From the NCBI GenBank assembly GCA_019658985.1, contig JAIFWS010000007.1:1-22925 (forward strand): 22,925 nucleotides of DNA, read 5' to 3'. This document shows positions 6,244 through 13,375 of the stretch, piece after piece; the first letter of the stretch is position 1; each line of letters starts with the position of its first letter. The notes beneath the pieces are model-generated. The model had not been told where the DNA came from, ran no database searches, and saw nothing but the letters and a program-made list of their open reading frames with translations. This stretch comes from Candidatus Parcubacteria bacterium. GTDB taxonomy: Bacteria; Patescibacteriota; Minisyncoccia; Minisyncoccales; Staskawiczbacteraceae. Both the position numbers and the translations under genes were made by a program.

Positions 6244-6753
6244 TTGGAAAAAGTATTAGTCAACAATTTCATACAGGCAAAAGAAGTGCGGGTGATCAGC
6301 GAGACCGGCGAACAGCTGGGAGTCATGGGCATTTTTGAAGCAATCGACCTGGCAAAATCCAAAGGATTGGATTTAATCCAGGTAACTGAGAAAGTAGTAC
6401 CGCCGGTATGCCGGATCGGAAATTACGGAAAATACCTCTATTCACTGCAAAAGAAAGAACGGAAGATCAAAGTAAATACCAAAATTACCAAGTTAAAAGA
6501 AATACAGCTGGGATTTAACATCGCCGCAGGAGATATCGCCATCAAGGCCAAGCAAGCGGAAAAGTTTTTAAAAGAAGGAGACAAGGTTAAAGTAGTAATG
6601 GTATTGAAGGGAAGAGAGAAAGCGATGGGAGAGCTTGCCCACAAAAAAGTGATATCATTTTTGGAAATGGTTGATAAACTGCTTCCAGTAAAAGTTGAAC
6701 GGGAATTAAAGCGCGACCTGAAAGGGTTTACCGCAATTATATCTAAAGAGTAG
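6244..6753 (+). CDS. infC: Translation initiation factor IF-3
   Basis: IF-3 binds the 30S subunit, prevents 50S joining and checks start codon pairing. The 169-residue protein has the two-domain layout: the N-domain from LVNNFIQAKEVRVI through LGVMGIFEAIDLAKSKGLDLIQV and PPVCRIGNYGKYLY, a lysine-rich linker with KKERKIK, and the C-domain with KEIQLGFNIAAGDIAIKAKQAEKFLKEGDKVKVVMVLKGRE. The TTG start at 6244 was chosen because it leaves the usual few residues before the conserved NN..AKEVRVI block and the next Met is inside the domain. Rare non-AUG starts are known for infC and tie to autoregulation in E. coli. No Shine-Dalgarno site is visible, and the start is only 16 bases after tmRNA. Confidence 0.95.
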   Translation: MEKVLVNNFIQAKEVRVISETGEQLGVMGIFEAIDLAKSKGLDLIQVTEKVVPPVCRIGNYGKYLYSLQKKERKIKVNTKITKLKEIQLGFNIAAGDIAIKAKQAEKFLKEGDKVKVVMVLKGREKAMGELAHKKVISFLEMVDKLLPVKVERELKRDLKGFTAIISKE

Positions 6754-6837
6754 AAATCCCCGCTGCTACGCAGCTCGCTCGTGATTTTGCGAAAGATTAT
6801 AAGTTACTTCGTAACCTTTCGCAAAATCACGGGATTT
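6754..6837 (+). promoter_or_regulatory. Branched RNA structure between infC and rpmI, possible ribosomal-protein operator
   Basis: Directly after the infC stop, AAATCC (6754-6759) pairs with GGATTT (6832-6837) and encloses two hairpins: GCTGC-TAC-GCAGC (6762-6774), and a very strong stem CGTGATTTTGCGAAAG (6780-6795) with CTTTCGCAAAATCACG (6816-6831), 16 bp perfect, topped by GTTAC-TTC-GTAAC. A further CAGAT-ATTC-ATCTG hairpin lies at 6865-6878, before rpmI. No T-run follows, so it is not an ordinary terminator. In E. coli L20 represses its operon by binding RNA between infC and rpmI; by position this could be a functional analogue. Confidence 0.6.
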
Positions 6838-6895
6838 ATATATTTACCTTCGCTGCGCTCCGGGCAGATATTCATCTGAAAATATAAACAAAGCT

Positions 6896-7084
6896 ATGAA
6901 TAAGACAAAGAAAGCCATTATCAAGCGTTTTAAAATTACCGGAACCGGTAAGATTTTGCGACGCATCGCCGGCCAGAACCATTACCGCTCCAAGAAAACC
7001 GGCCAGCAAAAAAGGACTGCGCGCAAATGGGTCCAATTATCAAAGTCGGAAACCAAGAGGGTGAAACGGTATTTACAAAGCTAA
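6896..7084 (+). CDS. rpmI: Large ribosomal subunit protein bL35
   Basis: This 62-residue, highly basic protein matches L35: KAIIKRFKITGTGKILRRIAGQNHYRSKKTGQQKRTARK, with the typical K-R-F-x-x-TGTGK and KRxxR patterns. L35 is a small component of the 50S subunit. It is slightly shorter than the usual 64-66 residues. The ATG at 6896 is preceded by AT-rich sequence without a clear ribosome binding site. It sits between infC and rplT in the standard infC-rpmI-rplT order, 22 bases before rplT. Confidence 0.95.
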   Translation: MNKTKKAIIKRFKITGTGKILRRIAGQNHYRSKKTGQQKRTARKWVQLSKSETKRVKRYLQS

Positions 7085-7106
7085 TTCACAGTAATTAAAC
7101 ACGGAC

Positions 7107-7457
7107 ATGACAAGAGTTAAAAAAGGAGCTGCGGCCCATAAACATAAAAAACACCTTTTAAAGCATGCGAAGGGATTTAAGTATGGCCGGAAATCAAAAT
7201 TCAAATTGGCTAAAGACGCTTTGCGCCATGCCTGGACCTACTCTTATAGGGACAGGAAAGTAAAAAAGCGAGATTTCAGGCAATTGTGGCAATTACAGAT
7301 CAATGCCGCTGCCCGGAAATTAGGCACCAGCTACAGCAAATTAATCCACGGACTGAAGATGAAAAAGATAGAATTAGATAGGAAAGTCCTGTCCGAACTG
7401 ATTAAAAAATACCCTACGGTGTTTGAAAAGATCATTGAGGAAGTAAAAGGCAAGTAA
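7107..7457 (+). CDS. rplT: Large ribosomal subunit protein bL20
   Basis: bL20 is needed early in 50S assembly and in many bacteria also represses its own operon. The 116-residue sequence has the basic N-terminal extension (TRVKKGAAAHKHKKHLLKHAKGFKYGRKSKFKLAKDALRHA), the YRDRKVKKRDFRQLWQLQINAAAR block and the C-terminal globular part TSYSKLIHGLKMKKIELDRKVLSELIKKYP. Length is normal. It is the last gene of the plus-strand translation cluster; a strong intrinsic terminator begins right after its stop codon. Confidence 0.97.
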   Translation: MTRVKKGAAAHKHKKHLLKHAKGFKYGRKSKFKLAKDALRHAWTYSYRDRKVKKRDFRQLWQLQINAAARKLGTSYSKLIHGLKMKKIELDRKVLSELIKKYPTVFEKIIEEVKGK

Positions 7458-7458
7458 T

Positions 7459-7486
7459 AAAAAATCCCGCACTCGCGGGATTTTTT
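7459..7486. terminator. Bidirectional intrinsic terminator after rplT
   Basis: A perfect 12-bp stem, AAAAAATCCCGC (7459-7470) with GCGGGATTTTTT (7475-7486), and an ACTC loop. The T-run ends rplT transcription and the A-run makes it usable from the minus strand, where the GIY-YIG gene ends at 7541. Confidence 0.92.
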
Positions 7487-7511
7487 ATTGTTCGTTATTC
7501 TTTTTTTAGTT

Positions 7512-7540
7512 GTCATTCCCGCGAAAGCGGGAATCCAGAG
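7512..7540. repeat. 29-bp inverted repeat, left copy flanking the GIY-YIG gene
   Basis: The repeat runs from GTCATTCCCGC to GGGAATCCAGAG and has its own internal stem (ATTCCCGC-GAAA-GCGGGAAT). It is the exact reverse complement of 7842-7870 and directly touches the stop codon of the GIY-YIG gene. Confidence 0.95.
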
Positions 7541-7825
7541 TTATAGTTGATCATATAAGTCCTTCCAAGTTGGATTCGTTTTTTCTATAAGCTCCAATTT
7601 CCATTCTCTGTTCCAATTTTTGATATACTTTTCCCTTTCGATCGCTGCAACAGCATCACTCGTCTCCTCATAATGCACTAGTGTATGTACCTTATATTTT
7701 TTCGTAAAACCTTCAATTAAATTATTCTTATGTTCATGCACTCTTTTAATTAAGTCGCTGGTCACTCCAGTATATAGGGTGCCATTTCTTTTGCTTGCCA
7801 GTATATACACATAATAGGATTTCAT
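7541..7825 (-). CDS. GIY-YIG nuclease family protein (URI-type, single domain)
   Basis: A 94-residue stand-alone GIY-YIG domain. The two half-motifs appear as YVYIL (residues 5-9) and LYTGVT (17-22). The helix with the catalytic Arg follows (SDLIKRVHEHK), and the conserved Glu region is AAIEREKYIKNWNREWK (about 60-76). Family members cut DNA with one metal ion; stand-alone proteins of this size are abundant in bacteria with mostly unknown roles. It is last in the minus-strand repair run, but it is separated from MGMT by repeats and is enclosed by perfect inverted repeats, which points to independent acquisition. There is no recognisable ribosome binding site; the right repeat ends 16 bases before the ATG. 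Confidence 0.9.
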   Translation of the reverse strand: MKSYYVYILASKRNGTLYTGVTSDLIKRVHEHKNNLIEGFTKKYKVHTLVHYEETSDAVAAIEREKYIKNWNREWKLELIEKTNPTWKDLYDQL

Positions 7826-7841
7826 AGATTTAAAACATACA

Positions 7842-7875
<34 letters not shown>

Positions 7876-7893
7876 TAAAATAACGTCAGCTCT

Positions 7894-7923
7894 CTGTCAT
7901 TCCCGCGAAAGCGGGAATGACAG
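7894..7923. repeat. Perfect palindrome of the same repeat family
   Basis: CTGTCATTCCCGC (7894-7906) and GCGGGAATGACAG (7911-7923) form a 13-bp stem with a GAAA loop. It shares the core of the 29-bp repeats but is itself fully symmetric. It lies 8 bases after the MGMT-family stop, so it would form the 3' hairpin of the repair operon mRNA; there is no T-run, so it is not a standard terminator. Confidence 0.9.
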
Positions 7924-7930
7924 GAATCTA

Positions 7931-8209
7931 TTACAGAGCGCCTTCGCTTTTTAATAATGCCATCTTCCTGCCGGCCAAACCATTATACTCGCCCACATCC
8001 CCGTTGCTTTTAATGACCCGGTGACAGGGTACGCCCGGATCGGTGTTATTTTTCAACGCAGTCCCCACGGCCCGGTAAGCGCCAGGACTGCCGATCATTT
8101 CGGCCACATCCTTATAGGTAAAAACCATTCCTTTGGGAATTTTCTTTACAGCTTCATATACTTTACTTTGGAACGGCGTCATTGGCTTTTTTGAGGAGAT
8201 TTTTAGCAT
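7931..8209 (-). CDS. MGMT-family DNA repair protein (O6-alkylguanine-DNA alkyltransferase domain)
   Basis: A 92-residue C-terminal-type alkyltransferase domain: TPFQSKVYEAVKKIPKGMVFTYKDVA, the DNA-binding helix AYRAVGTAL with its Arg finger, and the active site PCHRVI (Cys62). The acceptor cysteine is present, so it may remove alkyl groups from guanine rather than being a Cys-lacking alkyltransferase-like protein. It lacks the N-terminal domain of full-length Ogt and Ada. The ATG at 8209 gives a 47-base overlap with the Nudix gene; a second ATG at 8182 would start MTPFQSK and leave a 20-base overlap. Neither has a clear ribosome binding site, and coupling to the Nudix gene is likely. Confidence 0.9.
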   Translation of the reverse strand: MLKISSKKPMTPFQSKVYEAVKKIPKGMVFTYKDVAEMIGSPGAYRAVGTALKNNTDPGVPCHRVIKSNGDVGEYNGLAGRKMALLKSEGAL

Positions 8210-8606
8210 TCTTAAAAGTTAATTTTTTAAGGGCTTCATTATAGGGAAGCCAGATAAATCCGATGTGCTCCTTGGAAAGCTTTACTTTCCGTACGTGGGT
8301 CTTGGCCAGGAAAAAGACTACGAGTTTGAAAATCCAGGGTGCTTTCTTTTTTTCTTCTTTTTTTAAATCGTAATTATTTTTGAAAAAATATTTTATGCTT
8401 TCTTTGAACCCCGGCATGATAGTTATATCATCGATTCCAGTCTCTTCTTTGATTTCGCGGCGCGCGGCTTCCTCTTCGGTTTCGCCTTCCTCGACATGCC
8501 CTTTGGCAAATTCCCAGTGCCCCGAATGGTAATGCAACAGCAGGTACTGGGGCACCTCGTTTTCTAATCGATAAATAATGGCCCCTGCTGATTTTTCCCT
8601 CGACAT
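8163..8606 (-). CDS. Nudix hydrolase, Ap4A-hydrolase-like
   Basis: The 147-residue protein contains a complete Nudix box from Gly36 to Ile58 (GHVEEGETEEEAARREIKEE, then TGI). The start SAGAIIYR and YLLLHYHSGHWEFAKGH resemble the asymmetric bis(5'-nucleosyl)-tetraphosphatases, which cut Ap4A to ATP and AMP. MutT-like 8-oxo-dGTP cleavage is a possible alternative given the repair neighbours. A lysine-rich insertion (KKEEKKKAPW) follows the Nudix box. Its ATG comes immediately after the polX stop (no spacer) and its end overlaps the MGMT gene, so the three are one translational block. Confidence 0.92.
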   Translation of the reverse strand: MSREKSAGAIIYRLENEVPQYLLLHYHSGHWEFAKGHVEEGETEEEAARREIKEETGIDDITIMPGFKESIKYFFKNNYDLKKEEKKKAPWIFKLVVFFLAKTHVRKVKLSKEHIGFIWLPYNEALKKLTFKNAKNLLKKANDAVPK

Positions 8607-10328
8607 CTATTTTAAGGCTTTTAAGAATTCTTCGGCTGGCAGGGTATTGATAATATCTTTAGCTTCCGCCCAGCCCCGCCGCGCCTGGCTGACGCCGTAT
8701 TCCATTAAATCCATGTGTTCCTTGGCATGAGAATCGGTATTGATGACCATCTTCACTCCCTCTTCTTTTGCCCGCCTGATATAAAAATCGCGCAGGTCCA
8801 TCCTTTCCGAAGAATTAATTTCCAGAATCGTTCCGGTTTCTTTTGCCAGCTTTAATAGCAAATCCATATCAACCGCGTACTCTTCGCGCTGGTTTACGAT
8901 GCGGCCGGTCGGATGGGCGATAATATCGACATTGGGATTTTTCATCGCTTTGCCCAGACGCTCCATCATTTCTTTTTTCTCCATCTTGGTATTTAAGTGC
9001 ACCGAAGCAATAACGTAATCAAGCTGGGCTAATACTTCATCTTTAATATCAATCGAACCGTCTTTTAAAATGTCTGCTTCGCATCCGTGCAGAATCCTAA
9101 ATGATACCCCGTCTTTTCTAAACTTTTCATTAATTTTTTTGATGGCCAAGCTTTGCTTCAAGAACTTCTCTTCATTTAAGCCGTTCTCAATCTGCAGAGT
9201 TTTACTGTGATCAGAAATACCGATGTACTCATATCCCTTTTCCATGGCGGTCTTAGCCATCACCTCTATTGAATGTTCGCCACCGTTCCAATCCGAATGG
9301 CAGTGCAAATCGCCTTTGATATCTTTTAATTCTACTAACTTAGGTAAATTTCCCGCCAAATACGCGTCAACTTCGCCATTGTCTTCTCGCAGTTCCGGTT
9401 CGATATAATCCAGGCCGATGGCTTTATACACCTCTTCCTCAGTTTTTCCGGCAATTCTTGTACTTCCTTTAAAAACGCCGTACTCGCTGAGCTTCAATCC
9501 CTTATCAATGGCAATTTTGCGCGTTACGATATTATGGGCCTGCGAACCAGTAAAATATTGCAGAGCCGATCCATAGCTTTCGGCCGGTACCACCCGCAAA
9601 TCCATATCAAATCCTTCGGCCATGTGCACCGAGGCCTTGGTACCGCCCTGTCCCCAGATTTTTTTTACGCCCGGCAATTTAACAAAAAAATCCATCACTT
9701 TTTTTGGATTTTTGGAAACCACTAAAAAATCAACGTCGCCGATGGTTTCCTTCCGCCTGCGCAGCGATCCGGCCAGGCTGGCCTTTTTTACTTCTGGCAG
9801 TGCTTCTAATTTTTTCAAAACTTCGCGGGCTGTCGGCAGAATGGCGTGCAACAGAACCCTGCCCTTATTCTGTTTGGCAAATTCGAGTCCCTGGACGATA
9901 TTTTTTTCCGTCGTCTCTCCAAAGCCAAACAAAGGCGCGATCTGGTGTTTTTTTACCGCCTTTTCTAAATCTTTTAAATTCTTGATCCCAAGCTTCTCGT
10001 AGAGTACTTTTATTTTCTTGGGCCCCAGTCCCTCCACCCGCAACAGTTCATCCATTTTTACCGGCAGGCCTTTTTTGAATTCTTCCAGGAATTTTACTTT
10101 CTTGGTTTTTAAATATTCTTCGATGTGTTCGGACATCGCTTTTCCGATGCCCGGTATTTCTTCAAGAGCCTTCCGGCCGCCCTTTCTATATATATCACCA
10201 ACGTCGTCCTTTAAACCCTCTAAAGAAGCGGCGGCTTTTTGGTAAGCATAAGGTTTAAACTGCACTCCGTCGATCTGCAAAAACCGCGCGATCTGATAAA
10301 ATATCTCTGCAATCTCCTGGTTTTTCAT
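8607..10328 (-). CDS. polX: DNA polymerase/3'-5' exonuclease PolX
   Basis: A family X gap-filling polymerase fused to a PHP nuclease domain, 573 residues, the usual bacterial layout. The N-terminal 8-kDa region has helix-hairpin-helix motifs at about 57-63 (IPGIGKA) and 98-104 (VEGLGPK). The palm has GSLRRRKETIGDVDFLVVS with metal-binding Asp198 and Asp200, and a third in MDLRVV (243). The fingers-thumb region includes YFTGSQAHN. The PHP domain starts KGDLHCHSDWN (His342, His344) and includes GISDHS, GCEAD, ASVHL, IAHPTGR and INTDSH ligands. Known bacterial PolX enzymes fill short gaps and have PHP-dependent 3'-5' exonuclease and AP endonuclease activity. The position near mutM and a 5' nuclease fits base-excision repair. 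Confidence 0.96.
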   Translation of the reverse strand: MKNQEIAEIFYQIARFLQIDGVQFKPYAYQKAAASLEGLKDDVGDIYRKGGRKALEEIPGIGKAMSEHIEEYLKTKKVKFLEEFKKGLPVKMDELLRVEGLGPKKIKVLYEKLGIKNLKDLEKAVKKHQIAPLFGFGETTEKNIVQGLEFAKQNKGRVLLHAILPTAREVLKKLEALPEVKKASLAGSLRRRKETIGDVDFLVVSKNPKKVMDFFVKLPGVKKIWGQGGTKASVHMAEGFDMDLRVVPAESYGSALQYFTGSQAHNIVTRKIAIDKGLKLSEYGVFKGSTRIAGKTEEEVYKAIGLDYIEPELREDNGEVDAYLAGNLPKLVELKDIKGDLHCHSDWNGGEHSIEVMAKTAMEKGYEYIGISDHSKTLQIENGLNEEKFLKQSLAIKKINEKFRKDGVSFRILHGCEADILKDGSIDIKDEVLAQLDYVIASVHLNTKMEKKEMMERLGKAMKNPNVDIIAHPTGRIVNQREEYAVDMDLLLKLAKETGTILEINSSERMDLRDFYIRRAKEEGVKMVINTDSHAKEHMDLMEYGVSQARRGWAEAKDIINTLPAEEFLKALK

Positions 10329-10346
10329 GTTTTAAGTTTAAAACCT

Positions 10347-11012
10347 TTATTTTTCCGCGACAATCTCGGCTATTACAACTTTTTTCCTTGCCCTTAAAAT
10401 AGCGCGGCCCCTTTTTGTTTTCAATAATACATCCTCCCTGATAAATAACAAAATAAATGCTGATGCGGAGAGGAAAAGGCCAACCAGGATAAACATGACA
10501 TTAAATCCCGTAAGCGCGATAACCAATCCCCCGATCCCGTTGGCAACGCCAAATCCCACCCCCAAAAATGTGCTATTAACACTCCACTCGAGCGCTTCCT
10601 TGCCCTCATCGATATGATTGGTAAAGAGCGCCGACCACGAAGGGAAGTTCATTGCCGATCCGACCGCGTAAATAATCTGCAGCGCGTAAATATGCCAGAT
10701 GTGGGTGGAGAAAATAAATCCTAGGGGCACAAAGGCGGTTATAAGTGTACCCCAGAACAAAAACCAAAAATCATCTCCTTCCCCTTTAATTTTATCAATA
10801 AGGTTGGCAATCGGGATTTGCAGGATAGATTTTAATACCCAATAGACCAGCGTAGAAAGTCCCACCACCTCAACAGCCTTGGCCAAGTCCCCGCCGGTAA
10901 TATATTTTACAATAAAGACTGTGTAGATGGGGCTTAGCAAACCCCAGCCCGAGTTTAAAAAAAAGTTGTTCAAGATCAATATCTGGATGACCTTATTGAT
11001 GAAATTTTTCAT
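10347..11012 (-). CDS. Half-length MFS-like membrane protein
   Basis: The 221-residue protein has about six hydrophobic segments, half of the 12 of a normal major facilitator transporter. The first starts ILILNNFFLNSGWGLLSPIY, and the loop between segments two and three (IANLIDKIKGEGDDFW) occupies the position of the MFS A-motif but only loosely matches it. The last segment ends at LLFIRED before a basic tail rich in Lys and Arg (KTKRGRAILRARKK). There is no sign of a broken second half in the flanks: it stops cleanly 18 bases before polX and starts 18 bases after mutM. So it looks like a real short gene that would have to dimerise to transport. Substrate is unknown. Confidence 0.8.
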   Translation of the reverse strand: MKNFINKVIQILILNNFFLNSGWGLLSPIYTVFIVKYITGGDLAKAVEVVGLSTLVYWVLKSILQIPIANLIDKIKGEGDDFWFLFWGTLITAFVPLGFIFSTHIWHIYALQIIYAVGSAMNFPSWSALFTNHIDEGKEALEWSVNSTFLGVGFGVANGIGGLVIALTGFNVMFILVGLFLSASAFILLFIREDVLLKTKRGRAILRARKKVVIAEIVAEK

Positions 11013-11030
11013 GCATTATAGTTAATAATA

Positions 11031-11909
11031 TTATATTAATGTCTGGCAGACGGGACAATAAAAGGCGCTCCTTCCGCCAAACATGATTCTCTTAATAGGG
11101 GTCCGGCAACGGGAGCATGGCTGGTCTTCGCGCTGGTAAACACGATTATCGCCCTCAAAACTCCCTTTCTTGCCATCCACATTGCGGTAATCCGAAAAAC
11201 TCCCTCCGCCCAGCCTGATCCCTGCTTCTAATACTTTTCTGATGGCCTTGTATAATAATTTCAGTTCTTTACCATCCAGGTTTGAAACATCTTTTTGCGG
11301 ATGGATCTTCGCCCACCACAAAGCTTCGCTTGCATAAATATTGCCGATGCCCGCGATCACTTCCGGAACCATGATCACCTGTTTTACTTTGCCGCGCTTT
11401 CCCGCCAGCGTTTTTTTGAAAACTTCGAGTGTGAAACTTTCTTCCAGGGGTTCGGGCCCGATGTTCTCAAATTCCGGGGAATGTAACAATTCCTCGGTCT
11501 TCCATAGCTCAATTTTCGCAAATTTTCTCAAATCCGACAAGGCGAGGATCTGGCCGTTGTCCAACATCAGCATCGCGTGCAAAAATAGGTTGATTTTTTC
11601 CTCTAAAGGGCCGGCTTCTTCCGGTTGCCATATTCCTTTCTCCAAGCGCCATTTGCCGACCATCAAGTGGCCGGTCATTTTCATATGGACGAGCAGCGAA
11701 TAGCCATCTGATAATTCAAAAATGATATTCTTCGCCCGGCGCCAAACGCGCAGGATTTTTTTGCCGATTAACTCTTTTTTAAAGTCCTTAAAACTCTTGG
11801 GGTTTTTAAACGTCTTCTCCCAATCCGTCCAGATATCAACAAAGGTCCTATTAAGGACCTTCTCGCGCAAGCCTTTTACCGTGGTTTCCACTTCGGGGAG
11901 TTCTGGCAT
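11031..11909 (-). CDS. mutM: Formamidopyrimidine-DNA glycosylase
   Basis: MutM (Fpg) removes 8-oxoguanine and ring-opened purines and cuts the abasic strand by beta,delta-elimination. The 292-residue protein starts MPELPEVETT, giving the N-terminal catalytic Pro and Glu after Met removal. Also seen: HMKMTGHL with the conserved Lys, the H2TH region (IGNIYASEALWWAKIHP), GGGSFSDYRNVDGKKGSF, and the C-terminal zinc finger CSRC...CPVC. All catalytic elements are intact. It lies 15 bases downstream of the HAMP protein gene and 18 bases upstream of the half-MFS gene, in the repair run. Confidence 0.97.
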   Translation of the reverse strand: MPELPEVETTVKGLREKVLNRTFVDIWTDWEKTFKNPKSFKDFKKELIGKKILRVWRRAKNIIFELSDGYSLLVHMKMTGHLMVGKWRLEKGIWQPEEAGPLEEKINLFLHAMLMLDNGQILALSDLRKFAKIELWKTEELLHSPEFENIGPEPLEESFTLEVFKKTLAGKRGKVKQVIMVPEVIAGIGNIYASEALWWAKIHPQKDVSNLDGKELKLLYKAIRKVLEAGIRLGGGSFSDYRNVDGKKGSFEGDNRVYQREDQPCSRCRTPIKRIMFGGRSAFYCPVCQTLI

Positions 11910-11924
11910 GGTTCGGTATCATTT

Positions 11925-12458
11925 TTATGCTTCTTGTGGGGGCTCTTGTGGGTCTGTTGGCGGTTTTAAAGCTGGTTTTTTAGCCATCTCTTTAAACCTT
12001 TCCAAATCCTTGCTCATTTTTTGGAATTCCAGAGTCCGGTTCTGCACCTTTTTCTCCAGGGCATCAATAGTTTCCCGGAGCGATTGGGTTTGCGCTTCCA
12101 CTTTCAATCCCACTGACTGCTCCATTTTTTCACTTTTAGCCTTGCTCTCTTCGAGCTGGTCGGCAATATGGTTAAAAACTTGAGCCAATTGCCCCAGTTC
12201 ATCCTTGCTCTCCAAATAAAACCGGCTTTTTAAATCTCCTTTACTCAGTTCATCGGCGCGTTTCAATAATTTCCTGACCGGAGCGGTGAAATTCTGGCCG
12301 ATGGCAAAACCAAAGAGGAATACATATACCACCAAGAAAGAAGAGACCATGTAAAATCCCGTGTTCAAATTCTGGTAGTTTAAGGCGATATAGGAAATAA
12401 TTACGAAGGATCCCGCGACAATGACCGTCCACGCTATTTTAAAAGAAAGATTTGGCAT
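11925..12458 (-). CDS. HAMP-domain membrane protein without recognisable output domain
   Basis: The 177-residue protein has two membrane segments (about residues 6-26 and 33-55) separated by a very short loop. Then comes a HAMP domain (NFTAPVRKLLKRADELSKGDLKSRFYLESKDELGQLAQVFNHIADQL), a long coiled coil (about 105-160) and a Pro-rich tail (KPPTDPQEPPQEA). HAMP domains relay signals across membranes in histidine kinases and chemoreceptors, but neither a kinase, cyclase nor methyl-accepting domain follows, and there is almost no extracellular sensor. It may be an adaptor that partners another protein through its coiled coil. It is 9 bases downstream of the 5' nuclease gene and is probably co-transcribed; a link to DNA repair is unproven. 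Confidence 0.85.
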   Translation of the reverse strand: MPNLSFKIAWTVIVAGSFVIISYIALNYQNLNTGFYMVSSFLVVYVFLFGFAIGQNFTAPVRKLLKRADELSKGDLKSRFYLESKDELGQLAQVFNHIADQLEESKAKSEKMEQSVGLKVEAQTQSLRETIDALEKKVQNRTLEFQKMSKDLERFKEMAKKPALKPPTDPQEPPQEA

Positions 12459-12467
12459 ACGTCTATG

Positions 12468-13355
12468 TTACATTAGATTGTCCACTTTTTCCATCATGGT
12501 GGTGAAATTCAATTCGGTAAATATCGCCGCCAATTTTTCCTTATCAAAATTACCGAATTTACAGGCTTCCAGATCAAAATCCAAATCCATATCCTGGACC
12601 GTTTTTACTAATTCAAGCGACATGAAAGCTTTGTCTTTATTGGTTTTCAACGCTTCTTTTATTTTCGGTTTTAAAATTGCGGTGTCAGTAGAAATTTCAT
12701 CGTATAAATTCTGAATGCTTCCGAATCTTTGGATAAGATCCGCCGCTCCGGTCTTGCCGATTCCTGGAACCCCGGGCACGTTATCTGAATTGTCTCCGGT
12801 TAAAGCTTTAAAATCATTCATTTGCGAAGGTTCCACGCCGAACCGTTCAATCACTTTCGCCTTGTCATAAATAATAGTTTCTTTGATGCTTTTTCCCGGC
12901 GTGTACACTTTTATATTCTCATCCACCAATTGCAAATTATCCAAATCCCCGCTGACAATAAAAACCTGCGCACCTGTTGCATATTTTTTAGCAATGGTGG
13001 CAATTAAATCATCGGCTTCAAATCCTTCTTTTTCAAATAGCGGGACTCCGAAAGCCTTGAGCACTTCTTTTATAATCGGGAATTGGCTGATGATGCCGTC
13101 GGGGGTCGGAGCCCGACCCGCTTTATACTCATCAAATTTTTCATGGCGGAACGTCGGCTTGGGCGTATCGAAACACGCCACGACATAATTGGCTTGCACA
13201 TCTTTAATAGCTTTAAATAAAATCAGCAAAAATCCGTAGACAGCCCCGGTGGCCTGGCCCTTGGAATTGGTCAGCGGCGGTAGGGCATGGAACGCCCGGT
13301 ATAATAGAGAGGAAGAATCGATGATAATTAATTTTTTATCTGCCATATCAGACAT
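12468..13355 (-). CDS. Stand-alone 5'-3' exonuclease / flap endonuclease (PolA N-terminal type)
   Basis: The 295-residue protein matches the 5' nuclease domain of DNA polymerase I without the polymerase. It shows LIIIDSSSLLYRAFHALPPL, CFDTPKPTFRHEKFDEYKAGR (with the arginine and lysine of the helical arch), EGFEADDLIATIA, VSGDLDNLQLV and the helix-3-turn-helix TGDNSDNVPGVPGIGKTGA, covering the acidic metal-binding positions. Such enzymes remove 5' flaps and RNA primers. The start could be Met1 or Met4 (MADKKLI), the latter fitting the family better. It is first of the repair run. Whether a separate polymerase I gene exists elsewhere cannot be seen. Confidence 0.94.
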   Translation of the reverse strand: MSDMADKKLIIIDSSSLLYRAFHALPPLTNSKGQATGAVYGFLLILFKAIKDVQANYVVACFDTPKPTFRHEKFDEYKAGRAPTPDGIISQFPIIKEVLKAFGVPLFEKEGFEADDLIATIAKKYATGAQVFIVSGDLDNLQLVDENIKVYTPGKSIKETIIYDKAKVIERFGVEPSQMNDFKALTGDNSDNVPGVPGIGKTGAADLIQRFGSIQNLYDEISTDTAILKPKIKEALKTNKDKAFMSLELVKTVQDMDLDFDLEACKFGNFDKEKLAAIFTELNFTTMMEKVDNLM

Positions 13356-13375
13356 TCTATCATTTCTGTATCAAG

